From positions 1-45,131 of the forward strand of contig JAANBB010000340.1 in the NCBI GenBank assembly GCA_014621425.1: 45,131 bases of DNA, read 5' to 3'. Under the pieces are notes generated by a model. That model did no database searches and was not told the origin of the DNA. It worked only from the letters and a program-made list of their open reading frames with translations. How positions within the stretch are numbered: position 1 is the first letter of the stretch; the number at the start of each line of letters is the position of its first letter. Below, one piece after another: positions 21,504-32,969 of the stretch. This stretch comes from Cylindrodendrum hubeiense (taxonomy: Eukaryota > Ascomycota > Sordariomycetes > Hypocreales > Nectriaceae). The translations under genes were made by a program, and so were the position numbers.

Positions 21504-22401
21504 GGTGATGGATGGAGGAGGGTGATGCGGCGGGGAGAATGGAGGAAGCTTGAGAGGGAGCGAGTCGAACTAGGACGAATGCGTAGACGTAGCGATGCGG
21601 TCGGAGGCAGAGAGATGGCGGCGATCGATTCGATGGGAACTGCGATGGGAGGACAAGGTGGTGGTTCCTCGGTGCGTTGGTGGAGAGTCTCGAAAGTCGA
21701 AGTTGAGGTAGTGATGGAGGTGAGGTATGAGGTAAGGGTACCAGCTATGGAGTACCTGGCGTAGGTAGGGGCGCTCAGACAGTGATTGGTGATTACGTCT
21801 TCTAGCGCTGCAAGGCTCTCAGATGGTAGGTGCAACGCACGCCAAACCTGAGGTACCTCTCACCTGGCACTGGTCTGATGGTACTTGGGGGCCACTGGCT
21901 GGTGCCTTGGGCTGATACTTGTGGTGACCAAGCTCCAGCATGTACCGCCGGCCAGTGCAGAGCACCCCACTGCAGAGCTCCCCATAGGCCCCTCTATTTC
22001 TAGCGCTCCAGGTACCTCCAAGAGGCTCTGAGAGGCACCACAGGTACCTAGAACGGTGCCGCCGAGCAACAAGGCCTGCGACCGTAGGTAGGTAAGGTAC
22101 CTAGGTACCGTGTGTAAAGGACCGGGGCTCTATTGGACCACTCAGCCGCCACTGCAGCTGCGCGGCTGCACCTCTCGTTTTCACGTCATGGCTTCATTCT
22201 GTCGCTTCACTTCGCCTCTCTAAAACCTACAGAAATCCAATAACAGTGGATTCTCTCACCTCCCAATCTCCTCCATACACACTCCCCGCGACCCAATTCA
22301 AGCCCACGTCCATCGCACTGCCAGCTTTCACCCATATCGCCTCGACCGCACCCTCCCCTCTGGCTGCCCGCCGTCATACGAGCACTGAACCAAGCGCCAT
22401 C
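21504..22401. other. Divergent promoter region, VMA10 / PET117
   Basis: About 900 bp. Six GGTACC palindromes occur at 21737, 21852, 22011, 22043, 22096 and 22104, the last two fused as GGTACCTAGGTACC. No gene is visible. An ATG at 22246 is in frame with PET117 but adds 52 unrelated residues. Confidence 0.6.
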
Positions 22402-22765
22402 ATGTCTCGCGCCTCCAAGCTCACCCTGGCGGCCACGTCCCTCTTCGCCGCCAGCACCGTCATTATTGTCCATTACCAGCAAAAGTTTGAGAAGGAGGTA
22501 ATTCCGATCCGTGCCGCAAACCCCAATTGATCCACCACTCTTTCCGTGGTGCCGTTAACTTCCGCGAACCGGCCTTGAGGCTAACCACGATATTGCGACA
22601 TAGGCTATGCACGAGGGTGTCGTCCGCGACATGGAGCAACAACGCATCAAGCGGGAGCGACAACTCGACTTCGACCTGCAAAAAGCCCTGGAGGAGGAAT
22701 ACAAGCGCGACCAGTCCGTCCACGATTCGATAGCCGCAGCAGACAAGGCAACTCCGAACAGATGA
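22402..22765 (+). CDS. PET117: PET117-like cytochrome c oxidase assembly protein
   Basis: Two exons, 22402-22497 and 22604-22765, give 85 aa. The protein starts 'MSRASKLTLAATSLFAAST', an uncleaved-type N-terminal membrane segment, followed by 'VHYQQKFEKEAMHEGVVRDM' and 'EQQRIKRERQLDFDLQKALE'. This is the typical Pet117 pattern of one helix and a charged helix facing the mitochondrial matrix. In yeast and man Pet117 is needed for cytochrome c oxidase assembly and is linked to heme a synthesis. The start is chosen at the conserved MSRASKL. The gene lies head-to-head with VMA10 and tail-to-tail with RPB2. Confidence 0.93.
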
Positions 22766-23092
22766 CCATGATGCGTGCGGCACTCCCGGATGGCCGTCAT
22801 ACACCGGTTTACCCATGTATAAGATGTAAAACAAAAAGATACCGCTCCACCACCTGCGACCCCGAGTTCGTAAATGCATTTCATGTTCTACTATCCTACT
22901 TCCGCCGCTGTGCCGATTTTGTACACGCCCACCTTGCCTCCTTGCTCTACATTACAACCACGACGGCCGGGCTCCTAGTGGCTACTCTTTTTGTCCGTGG
23001 CCCTCGCCTGATTGTCATTTCCTCTGAACGTCTCATCCTTTTCTTCCCGCTGCTCCGATTCAACGCTATCCGTTCCTCCCTTCCAATCACAT
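22766..23092. other. Convergent 3' region, PET117 / RPB2
   Basis: 327 bp between two stop codons, presumably both 3' untranslated regions. The open frame running through it on the plus strand is not protein-like. Confidence 0.5.
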
Positions 23093-26000
23093 CTACCGAA
23101 TTGAAACGCCTGACCGGCTCGTAAACATTCTTGCTGCGATGTTCATGGCCTGCAGCTCCTGGAACAGAAGCTTTGCTGCGTAAGGGATGTGAATCTGCGC
23201 AATCTTGGTCTTGTTCTTGCAAGGTCGGCATTCGAATGACTGCTTGGACAAGTTTCTATATTTTTATGTTAGCTTCCACTTAAGCAACGTACCCCTTGGG
23301 ATGGGGCTAAGGGGTTGGTTAGGAGTACTCACGCAATTGGTGTCATGAGTCCACAAATCTCGCAGACGTGGACTCGGAAGGCGTCAGACACTTCGAACAA
23401 ACGCTCCTTCAAGAATGCTGCTGCTCCGTGAGCAATCATGCAATCACGTTCCATCTCTCCGAATCGCAGACCACCGTCTCGAGCACGACCCTCCACAGGC
23501 TGCCGCGTCATGATCTGCACTGGTCCTCGCGCTCGCGCGTGAATCTTGTCGTCCACCATGTGACGGAGTCGCTGGTAGTAAGTCGGACCAAAGAAACATT
23601 GTGCTCGGAGTTTACGGCCAGTGTGTCCATTGTACATGATTTCGAATCCTCGCGACTGGTAGCCGTGCTTTCGGAGCAGCTCAGACACCGAGTCGACCGT
23701 GACGTCCGTGAACGGAGTGGCGTCACCCTCCATGCCCTCGAGTGTTGAAACCTTGCTCAGCAAGCACTCGATCAAATGAGCAATTGTCATTCGCGACGGA
23801 ATGGCGTGAGGGTTGATGATGATATCGGGCGTCACGCCTTCCCGTGAAAACGGCATGTCCTCCTGTCGGTACGTCACACCAATGGTACCCTTCTGTCCGT
23901 GACGAGAGGCAAATTTGTCACCAATCTGAGGAATCTTGGTCGTCCTCACTCGAACCTTTACGTACTTGACGTTGTCAGCATTGACAGTCATGATGACCTG
24001 GTCAATAATGCCGTTCTCGGTGCTCCTCAGCGGTGTCGAAATGTCTCGCCGTTGATGGACCGTAGTACGTGTGCCCAAGTCCTGGTTCTCCTGATCAATT
24101 GGCGCCGTCTTGCCAATGATGATGTCCTCACCAGACACTCGGACACCTGGCGCCACGATACCATCCTCATCGAGCTTGTCGTAGGTTCCGTGCTTCATAC
24201 GAAGCGTCGACTGCTGGAATGGCTTTTCGAACACTTCGGTATAATTCAAACCGACCTTCTTTTCTTGATCCGAGTATGATCGGAAGAACAGACTGCGGAA
24301 AAGACCACGATCAATACTGCTCTGGTTCATAATGACGGAATCTTCCTGGTTATAACCCGAGTAGCAAGCGATGGCCACAATAGCATTCTGACCTGCAGGA
24401 AGTTCACGGAACTTGAGAAACTCCATGGACCGTGTCGTGGCCAAGGGCTTCTGGGGGTAGTAGAGAATGTTGGCCATGGTATCCATACGCCGAGAGTAAT
24501 TGGTTAGGAAAAAGCCCATGGCCTGTTTACCCATGGCAGATTGGTATGTGTTACGAGGTGACTAGGTGCTTATGTTAGCGATCTCATCGGCCAACGCGAC
24601 AAACATGGGAATAGACGTACCTGGTTATGATCGGGGAAGGGAATGATGCTGGCGCAAATGCCGAGAATCATACTGGGATGAATCTCGCAATGGGTGTACA
24701 TGTGAGTCGTTGGGTTCGTTTTCGTCTTCAATCGCCCGTTCGGATTGTCGCCCATATCATCTTCCAAAGCAATGCCTGCCTTTTGTAGACGATAGAGATC
24801 AAGATCTTCAGGCGTCATGCAGATCATGGCTGTCTCCTCTTCCTCAGCATCTAGATATTCGATGGCTCCCGATCGGATTAGCCCCTCCCAGCCAATCTTA
24901 GACGCAGGATCATCCGAAGGTTCTGCCTGCTCCTTGGCAAGCTTGTTGACAAGCTCCTTGGTCAGAACAAGGGATCCCTTGGCAATGCCCGTTTCGTGGT
25001 CATCCTCTTGCTGCACCGTGAAGACTGGTCTCATTACTCGCCCGGCATCAGAGAAAACTTTGAACTCTCGGTCTCGGATATCTCGAACAAGCGACACCTC
25101 ATACTGCAAATACGACTTTCGACGAGTATCCAAAACCTGACTAACAAGGTGCTTCGGGTCTTGGTGAACGCCTACCCAGGTTCCATTGACGAAAATCTTG
25201 GTAGCGTGCGGGTATCTCAGGGGCTCATACTCCTCAACCACTTCCATTCCTCGGTTGATCATGAATTCAATCAAAGGCTCAGATGGAGAACCGACACTGA
25301 CGTAGCACATCAACGACAAGTTTTTGACCAGACCACAAGCCTGACCTTCGGGTGTCTCGGCGGGACAGACCAAGCCCCAATGGGTGTTGTGCAACTGGCG
25401 CGGCTTGGCCAGCTTACCATCTCGTCCGATTGGGGTGTTGGTTCGTCGGAGATGGGACAAGGTGGAGGCAAAGGTGTAGCGGTTCAACACCTGAGACACA
25501 CCAGCTGTTGAGCTCGCGGCCTTCTTCTGGTCTCCCCAGTTACCTGTTGCCAGCGAGTACTTCAAGCCGTTGGACAAGGTGCCTGGCTTGATTCCGACGG
25601 CCAAGTTGAAGTGTCGATTTCCCTCAACGCATCGCTTCAGGTAGTTGGAAAGCTCGGTGTTCACCCTGCGCATGATGCCACGGAACAGCTTAGCCAGAAG
25701 GGGACCCGCGAGATCCAGGCGTTTCTTGCCAAAGTGATCACGATCATCAGGCTCGCGTCGTCCAAGAGCGCACTGCAGGAGCTTGTGAACCATGTAACCC
25801 AGGAAGAACGCCTTCCTGGTCTCGCTGCCCTCTGTCTGAGAGATATGCGGCAGTGTCTCCTTTTGAAGGATGTCCTTGGCAACACGCACACGCTTCTCAC
25901 GGCCCAGACCTGCCTGGTCGCGGTTTCCTCGTTTACCGATGAAGTCAAGGGCGACCTCTCGATCTTGCACACAGAAAGCCTCCTCGATACAAGGGCGAAG

Positions 26001-27014
26001 CATTTCAAGCATCTGGCTGTCCTTCCGGTCGTAACAGATGTGGTTGAGAATGTCCTCATCGGAAACAACTCCCAATGCACGGAAAACGATAGCAACGGGA
26101 AGATCTGACTTGACGAAGGGGAGAGAAGTGTGGATAGTCTGACCAAAACCTCCTCGAGCAGAGTCTCCCTTGCCATAAAGTTTCAACATGAGACTAGAGA
26201 TGAGACGAGATCCCTTCTCCAGGGCACTCCTGATCTCAGCAGTGTACGTGTAGGGACTGGGCTGGGCCTTCTTGAAGACCTGGACGATGTTGGCAGCAGA
26301 TCGCTCCTGGGCGATGAGGACCTTCTCACTGCCGTTGATAACAAAGTAACCGCCCTGATCATAGGGGCATTCGTTGACGAGGAAGAGATTGTCGTCATGT
26401 TCGCGACTCAAATGGCAAATCTTTGATTTGACCATAATGGGCAGCTTGCCAACGAAAACCATGTCCTTCCAGTCGTCGCTGGCCTTGCCAGTATCATCGT
26501 CGCCCGATTCCTCCAGCTCCCAGACCAGCTTGGTAGGGTTCTCGCCGGTCTTGGCATACTCGGCACGTTGAGCGTCATCCATCTCATGCAGAGGTACCTC
26601 CTTCTCAACGGCGACGGAAACCTTTTTTGTGATCTTGATGTAGAGGGGACTGGCGTACGTGAGGTTGCGATCACGGCACTCGTATGGAAGCAGTGAAGTG
26701 ACAGTTCCATCCGTCTCGCTGATGGTTGGTCGCGAGACCATGACGCTGCCGAACTTGATCTCATATCGGCGCAAAGCGATCGTCTGGCCAGGTGGCGAGG
26801 GGGGGTTGGGTTGATCTAGAGAGATGACGGAGTACTCGTTAACGAGGTCCTGGATGGTTGTTTGAGTGAACTCGTCAAAGGAGTCGGTTTGCTGCGACGC
26901 AAGGCCTTTGGTCTCGAAGAAGGACGAGATAACAGTCCAACAGTCCTCGGGAGTGATGCCCTCCTCCTCGTCGCCATAGTTGTCGTAGTCGGACTCGTCC
27001 TCGTAGTCAGCCAT
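23093..27014 (-). CDS. RPB2: RNA polymerase II second-largest subunit RPB2
   Basis: Three exons on the minus strand: 27014-24621, 24561-23333 and 23255-23093, giving 1261 aa, the usual fungal length. With RPB1 it forms the catalytic centre of Pol II. Landmarks in order: acidic N-terminus '[19 protein letters not shown]'; protrusion and lobe with '[20 protein letters not shown]'; fork region '[20 protein letters not shown]'; '[20 protein letters not shown]'; the hybrid-binding '[19 protein letters not shown]'; '[13 protein letters not shown]' at the end. The C-terminal zinc ribbon has CxxC pairs in 'VCEICGL' and 'FECRPCKNK', joined across the last intron. Introns are 59 and 77 nt. The gene is a standard fungal phylogenetic marker and would identify the organism. 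Confidence 0.98.
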
Positions 27015-28716
27015 GATGTCTATTCGGTGGCGATGACTATCGGGATAAGTTTAATGGGATGCTGAAAGAAGCAGCTTGGATATCTGCGTAGGAGATGGAG
27101 TCCCGGTCGGAGCGACGGCTGCCTCGAGGTCGAAGAACGAAGCTGATCCAGCGGCGATGGCAAAGTCGGGGCGGTTAGTACGGGACCTGGCGCCTGGAGC
27201 ACCCCGTGAGCATCCGGTGACAGCTTCAACAGAACAGCGGCGACTCTGGCGAGGAGATGGGGTAGGATCTCGGGATGCGCAGGATGTGGGAGTAACGGGC
27301 CAGTGTCGATGAATTTGTTTGATGGGGGATCTCGAAAGCCTTTGACGAAGCCTTGAGGCGCCAGTAGTAATCGAAACGCGACCAGTTCCAGATGACGCTA
27401 GTCCTATAGGGGTATGGTTGCTTCAAGGACCGACCTTCTTGAACTCCTTGCGCGCCGGTGTGCTGAATAAGCTCCAATTCCCCTGTGGCGAGTGTGTTGT
27501 GTGGCGCGTGTGTGGCGAGTTCCGACGCCCCCTGTGGCGCAAGCTGAACATTGTGGCCTTGCCTCCTCAGGCACCAGTATCAGGAGCACCCATGCCCACC
27601 CAGGTCCGCGTGCCTGGGTGCCATCCCACTAACACACCATGTAATGCCCGAGGGGCTCTCTCTGCAGAGTGAATCAGACGATGCACCCCCTCGTCTCTCG
27701 CCAGAACCTTATTAGGGAGGCGGGATAGGGATAACTGTCCCTGGATGATGAAGTCATCTTCTTCATCAATTTGGAGCAAGAAACCAGACCATCTGCTTCC
27801 ACCACCGTCTCAGATCCCGGGTCATTCGTTTTGTAGAAGCTTCACGATAGATGGCATACTTTTTGGTTCCGGCCCTTCTCCGTCACACAGTTGAGGGGTT
27901 CTGATTTTGGTATCCGGGCATGCCGTACACCCGTACTAGCAATACTCTTCGCGAGAGAATAATCTATGATGCAGCGCTAAAAACGAAGAGATGAAGCTGA
28001 CAACCTAACCGAGGGACCGCCAACAGGGGATCAAGGCAATACATGTTCATCCCATCTCCTCGAAGCCCACAGAACATGGCGCCGGACGCCTCCTCCCACC
28101 GGCATCGTGCAGATTCTTGCAGCGGCCCCCAGCATCTTTAAGCCTATCCTCCGTACCGAGCACCAGAGCCAGCTAGTACTGATTCTAATCTGCTCGTCCA
28201 ACCCCTGCTGATTGGGTTACAATTTCGGCTACGCACTCCGAGCAAGTTGCCCTCCACCCCACAACTGTTCCTGAAACCAAAGCTTGGTATCCTTCATTTC
28301 TCTTTCGGCCGGCTGATCCCAGGCCTCCCCGGCCCGTCACACCAGCTCCGTGCTTCCCCATTAGTGGAGGATCTCAATCCGAGAATATCGCACGCCCCAA
28401 TTGGCCCACTCTCGATCTCATAGCGCCATCATCTCTTCGACTCTTCTTCTATGTTCCTTGGCATCTCTCAAAAGCAGCATATTCAACCCCTGCAGACCAT
28501 GGGTCATGGGTCAACATGCCATGACTTTGGCAGTTGTGATTCCGTTCTGGGTGTCAACAGAGTACAACTGCTCGTATAAGAGGAGAGATGCGTCTCCTCC
28601 AAGTAGCCAACCATACAACAACTTCTCTTCATCAAGTCTTTGTGTGTGCCTTCTTTCGGTTCTCAAACACTCCATTTCAACTCAACGTCTCTAATTAACG
28701 TTCATCTTTTGCAAAA
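27015..28716. other. Divergent promoter region, RPB2 / GH45
   Basis: 1.7 kb without a recognisable gene or RNA. Near 27483-27540 the word GTGGCG recurs, twice as CCCCTGTGGCG. A perfect 8-bp inverted repeat, CACCCAGG (27597-27604) and CCTGGGTG (27613-27620), follows. The right part, from about 28100, is C-rich and holds the TATA-like box of the GH45 gene. Confidence 0.5.
28575..28580 (+). promoter_or_regulatory. TATA-like box of the GH45 gene
   Basis: TATAAG in the context CTCGTATAAGAGG, about 140 bp before the start codon at 28717. Spacing and sequence fit a core promoter. Strong TATA boxes are common in inducible secreted-enzyme genes. Confidence 0.5.
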
Positions 28717-30031
28717 ATGCGATCCTCCGCCGCTTACCTCGCCTTGGCTGGCCCCATCGCTGTCCGCGCCGCCTCAGGAACTGGCCAGTCCACAAGATAT
28801 TGGGACTGCTGCAAGCCCTCTTGCGCTTGGAACGACAAGGCTGCCGTCGACTCTCCCGCGCTTACCTGCGATGCCGACGACAACCCCATTTCCGATGCCA
28901 ATGCTGTCAGTGGCTGCGACGGCGGTACTTCATACACCTGCAGCAACTACTCCCCTTGGGCTGTCAGCGACACCCTTGCCTACGGCTTTGCTGCGACTGC
29001 TATCTCTGGAGGCTCTGAGTCGAGCTGGTGCTGTGCCTGCTATGCGTGAGTTGACAACCACTCTCTTACATGTTTCTCCAGAATTGTGACTCGTCAATCT
29101 TTCCATGTTGCTAACAGCTGCTGTCTTTAGTCTCACTTTCACATCTGGCGGTGTTAAGGGCAAGACCATGGTGGTTCAGTCCACCAACACTGGAAGCGAC
29201 CTTGGCTCCAACCACTTTGATCTCTTGATGCCCGGCGGTGGTGTTGGTATCTTTGACGGCTGCACCTCTGAGTTTGGCACTGCTCTCGCTGGTGAACAAT
29301 ACGGCGGTATCTCTTCGCAGAGCCAGTGTGACAGCTTCCCCGAGATTCTCAAGGACGGTTGCAACTGGCGATTCGACTGGTTCGAGAACTCCGACAACCC
29401 AGGCCTGACCTTCGAGCAGGTCCAGTGCCCCACTGCGATCACTGACGTCTCTGGATGCACCCGAGATGACGATGGTGACTTCCCCGTCTTCAGCGGAGCC
29501 AGCTCAAGCGGGTCATCTTCCTCTTCCTCTGCTGCCGCTGCCGCATCCTCGGTCAAGTCCTCGTCCACTTCCGCTGCCGCTGCCGCATCTTCGGCCCAGG
29601 CCTCATCTAGCGCTGTCGCGTCTTCGGTCAAGACCTCATCCACCGCTGTCGTGGAGGCTGAGGCTTCATCGGCCGAGACTGAGGCCGCCGAAGAGACCAA
29701 GGCTTCCTCTGTCAAGGTGTCTGAGACTGTCGTCGCTGAAAAGCCCACAACTACCGCGCAAGCCGAGTCTCAGGCCGCCGAGTCGACAAAGGCTTCCACC
29801 TCCTCCAAGAAGACCAAGACCAAGAGCGCGTGCGGTGCCAAGACTTACTCGGCTACCCTAGGTGCTTCGGCCACCGCCGTGTCTGCTGCCTCGGCTTCCG
29901 CCTCCACCGTTGCCGTGTACCACCAATGCGACGGCTCCGACACCCTGTTCCCCAACGGCGCTCTGGCCTGTGCCGAGGGCAGCACCTGTGTTTACTCCAA
30001 CGACTTTTACTCGCAGTGCCAGCCCAACTAA
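28717..30031 (+). CDS. Secreted GH45 endoglucanase with serine/alanine-rich linker
   Basis: Two exons, 28717-29045 and 29131-30031, give 409 aa. A signal peptide ('[18 protein letters not shown]') precedes the GH45 domain: '[12 protein letters not shown]' with the catalytic base Asp, many paired cysteines, '[15 protein letters not shown]', and '[15 protein letters not shown]' with the catalytic acid Asp. GH45 enzymes cut internal beta-1,4 bonds of cellulose with inversion. From about residue 230 a long Ser/Ala/Thr/Lys linker follows, and then a C-terminal Cys module ('[20 protein letters not shown]', '[19 protein letters not shown]'). The module resembles a CBM1 but lacks the usual CGG and has a longer loop. 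The whole layout is that of Fusarium endoglucanase type K. Confidence 0.95.
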
Positions 30032-30305
30032 GTAGATCCTAGTGATCAAAAAGGGGAGAGTGCGCAACGGGTGGGGTTCATGTATCACCGAGCAGGCTGA
30101 GCTATTGTAGAGCATGGCACCTGGACCCGGCGTTCGGCCTTGCTGTACATATATTTCTCATTACTGTATATACTTTGTAGACTTTTTCATGTTAGCATAA
30201 CGCTAGCTACAAAAGAACTTCGGCATGCTTGCTCAAAAGACTTCAGACCTCAACGCCTCCCGTGTATCCCGAAACTCCCAATGTTCAACGCTCACCATCA
30301 ATAGG

Positions 30306-31772
30306 CTAAGACAAGCAAATGCCACCCATGTCATCATCCATGGTCCATGACCCAGCCAGTCCCTTGACCTCGACATCTTCGGTCTCCAAGGGAGCACCGT
30401 GATCCGGTTTCCCGAGGAAGAAATCGCCCTTGCCTTCCGTCCTGATCTGTCTCTTCATGAAACGCCTCGTCCACTCTTCAACGGCTGGTTCTCCGGTCTC
30501 ATCTCTAGCTTGCTTCAGGAAGGGAATCAACGCGGTGCCACCAGTACCCTTTTGGTTCTGCTGGTTTTTCCGGGATGCAACCGCAAGATTGAGACGCTGC
30601 CGGGTGACTTCAGGGCTTCGCGACCTACTTCGAGCCCGGACCTGCTTGGAGGGATTGATAATGTAACGCGTTACGATGCCGATATGCTTGTCGCGGAAGG
30701 CACTCAACATGGCCAAGCAAGCATCGTATGCGAGACGCAATTGAGTATCTCCTCGGTGGTCATCGATGAACTCGCGAATGTTGGCCACGATTGACACGTC
30801 GTTTAGGAATTGGGCATGCTGGCCTGGCATATAGCGGCGCATTTCCATGATGAAGTTATGTCGGTTGGATGAGCGTCCGCCCCGATCCGAATCAGATGCT
30901 GGGTCACGAGACTCGCCCGTGGGACGGTGCTCAATACCAAGTACAATATCGAAGAACTGGATCAAGCTGCTTTGAGCATTACTGCCGCCACTGTACTGTC
31001 GGTACGTCTCGGTTCCAGAACCATCCTCGTACAAAACACCTTGTGGGAGGCCAGCCTCGGCCATGTTTTTGCTTCCAGCAAGAAACGGGCGAATGCGGTT
31101 GTAGAAGATGGTCGGATCGCAACTCTCATGCATTCTTTGCAAGATGGTTGTCAGGTCAGTGAGTCGCTCTGCGAAGGTGCGCAGGCAACGGGTAACCGTG
31201 GCGGCGTCATCATGCCTCGCAGCGGCAATGGCAGTCAGCATGAGGGAGATGATGGGGGCGCCACGAGCCTCAATAGCAACGGAGACGAGATAGAACCAGG
31301 ACTCATCGAGTGAGCCGGTGAAGGTATTGAGGGTGGCGAGGTTCTCGAGATTGTCGATGTCCTCATCAACGAACAGAGGCTTGAAGTTCCAGAGACATAC
31401 GGCCGCGTAAGTGGCGACCGGAATCACCTGGAGGTGTTCGGAGATCTGGAGCAAGGGAACAGAAATGGATGCGGGGAGTCGGTCGGAAGGTGAATCGCCA
31501 CCCCAGATGTAGCCGTGGGCCATGAACCCGAGAAGAGAATATGCGCGACGCCACTCAGCATCGTGCTCAAGACCGATAGTTGACAGGACAGGCAGGCGAT
31601 CAATGACACCGCGAAGACGGCGACTGAGGATGAGGGCCTGGAGGTTGGCTGCGATGGCCTCCCACTTGTTGTAGTACGGGTCCGGTAGACGGGTCAAGGG
31701 TAAGACGTCAGGGAGGAAGCCATGGGTGGGAGAAAGGCCGTAGTCGGCGAGGGCTGGGATAGGAGGCAACAT
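30306..31772 (-). CDS. BNA2: Indoleamine 2,3-dioxygenase
   Basis: A single-exon gene of 488 aa from 31772 ('MLPPIPALADYGLSPTHGFL'); an upstream in-frame ATG at 31862 adds 30 residues that do not look conserved. The heme enzyme opens the indole ring of tryptophan with O2 to N-formylkynurenine, the first step of the kynurenine route to NAD. Diagnostic segments are 'AAVCLWNF', 'YSGGSNAQSSLIQFFDIVLG' and 'MEMRRYMPGQHAQFL', whose His is the proximal heme ligand. A further one is 'KGTGGTALIPFLKQARDET' near the C-terminus. Between them is a short RS-rich stretch ('RARSRSRSPEV'). Fungi often carry several paralogues, so BNA2 as the NAD-pathway copy is an inference. Confidence 0.95.
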   Translation of the reverse strand: MLPPIPALADYGLSPTHGFLPDVLPLTRLPDPYYNKWEAIAANLQALILSRRLRGVIDRLPVLSTIGLEHDAEWRRAYSLLGFMAHGYIWGGDSPSDRLPASISVPLLQISEHLQVIPVATYAAVCLWNFKPLFVDEDIDNLENLATLNTFTGSLDESWFYLVSVAIEARGAPIISLMLTAIAAARHDDAATVTRCLRTFAERLTDLTTILQRMHESCDPTIFYNRIRPFLAGSKNMAEAGLPQGVLYEDGSGTETYRQYSGGSNAQSSLIQFFDIVLGIEHRPTGESRDPASDSDRGGRSSNRHNFIMEMRRYMPGQHAQFLNDVSIVANIREFIDDHRGDTQLRLAYDACLAMLSAFRDKHIGIVTRYIINPSKQVRARSRSRSPEVTRQRLNLAVASRKNQQNQKGTGGTALIPFLKQARDETGEPAVEEWTRRFMKRQIRTEGKGDFFLGKPDHGAPLETEDVEVKGLAGSWTMDDDMGGICLS

Positions 31773-32969
31773 GATGCGCTTTCTGTCTCCCAATGTGTGT
31801 TTATTGGTGATGAGTGCGGACCAGTTTCTGGCTCTGGTTGGAGACAGAAGAAGAGTCAACAAAGCCCGGGGATCCGGGAACGGGAACGGAGGTTGATGTG
31901 GGGCGGGTTGTGGACTTGAGTAAAGTTAACTCGAGTCAGTTATTCAGGTACTAGCCTGGCGGTTGCGGGATCTCCGTGAGGAGCGGGAAGAAAAGAGGAT
32001 GCAGAAAAAGGTGAGAGGGGAAAGACGGGGGAGGCTGGAGGTTATAGGAAGAAAGAGGAGCAAAAGTCGCTCTCAGAGTTGTGGACGGCGGCGGAATGGT
32101 TCAAGGGGGATCGGGATTGGCCGACCGGTCGAGGGGGAATCGTCAGAGAGCGAAAGAAAAATGGAACTGCGCGTGTGTGGGTGGACCCTGATGAGCGAGG
32201 CAGTCCGGGCTTCCGTTAGGATAGAAGCCAACTGTGCTCGCGTCACAAAACACATGAATCATTTGCTGACTTATTACGTTAAGGCTGAGAGCGGGCAGCC
32301 GGAGGAGGCCGCGAGCGCGGGCGGCGCGGCGGCTCCGTCTTCGGCCAAGGGGGAGAGCGAGGGGATGGGATGCCTATTGGATACTATAGGGTGCAGGTTT
32401 TTGAGTCCTAGTGACGGTTGCTTCGAGGGGGAAACACTGAATATGGCTAGTCAAACAGCAGAGCCCTTTCAAAGAGGCGAGTTTCAGAGTCGAGATCCTG
32501 TCTGAAGAACTCACTGAGAGATCAAAACTGGCGCCTCGACAAAAATGGCATCTCAGGTTACGTGAGGACCGTTGTACCTGACTTGTGCAAGTAACCTGTC
32601 TTCGCGTCTTTCTGCGTTGGATTTCTCAATCAAGCGCCTACTACTATGTTGTACGAGTTTTTGCGCACGAATAGGATTGAGTCACCAATTGCTGATGCTG
32701 CAGTTGTCTTGCAGACGCTCCGCAAATGAACCCCCCCACCCCCCACCATCCGTCTAGGCAGGTACGTACTGGTGAATTACGTCGGTCGGGGTGGGCACGC
32801 ACCAACGGTCCTCGGCAGGTGCGACACATCCCTGGGTAGCTTTGCCCGCCTGCCATCATCCCGCCAAGCTGGTCAGGTCAGGCAGGTGCGTGGTGGGTAC
32901 TGACGTCTTGATCCAGCCTCTCCCTCTCCCTCTCCCTCTCCAACCTCGGCCAGCTCGAGCATCGTCACG
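31773..32969. other. Divergent promoter region, IDO / VPS23
   Basis: About 1.2 kb. It contains a purine-rich strip on the plus strand (31960-32110), homopolymer-like C runs at about 32730-32745 and a pyrimidine-rich CTCCCT repeat (about 32918-32941) in the presumed VPS23 leader. No gene is recognised; the 180-codon open frame at 31963-32505 is low complexity. Confidence 0.5.

Noticed and set aside
22246..22401. Upstream in-frame start for PET117 (52 extra residues)
   Set aside because: The family begins at MSRASKL; the added part is Ser/Pro/Ala-rich with no helix and would sit before the N-terminal membrane segment.
25611..26176. Open frames of 165-171 codons on both strands within RPB2
   Set aside because: They are shadows of the highly conserved RPB2 frame.
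31963..32505. 180-codon open frame upstream of VPS23
   Set aside because: Low-complexity Arg/Glu-rich translation of a purine-rich strip, antisense to the IDO upstream region, with no conserved pattern.
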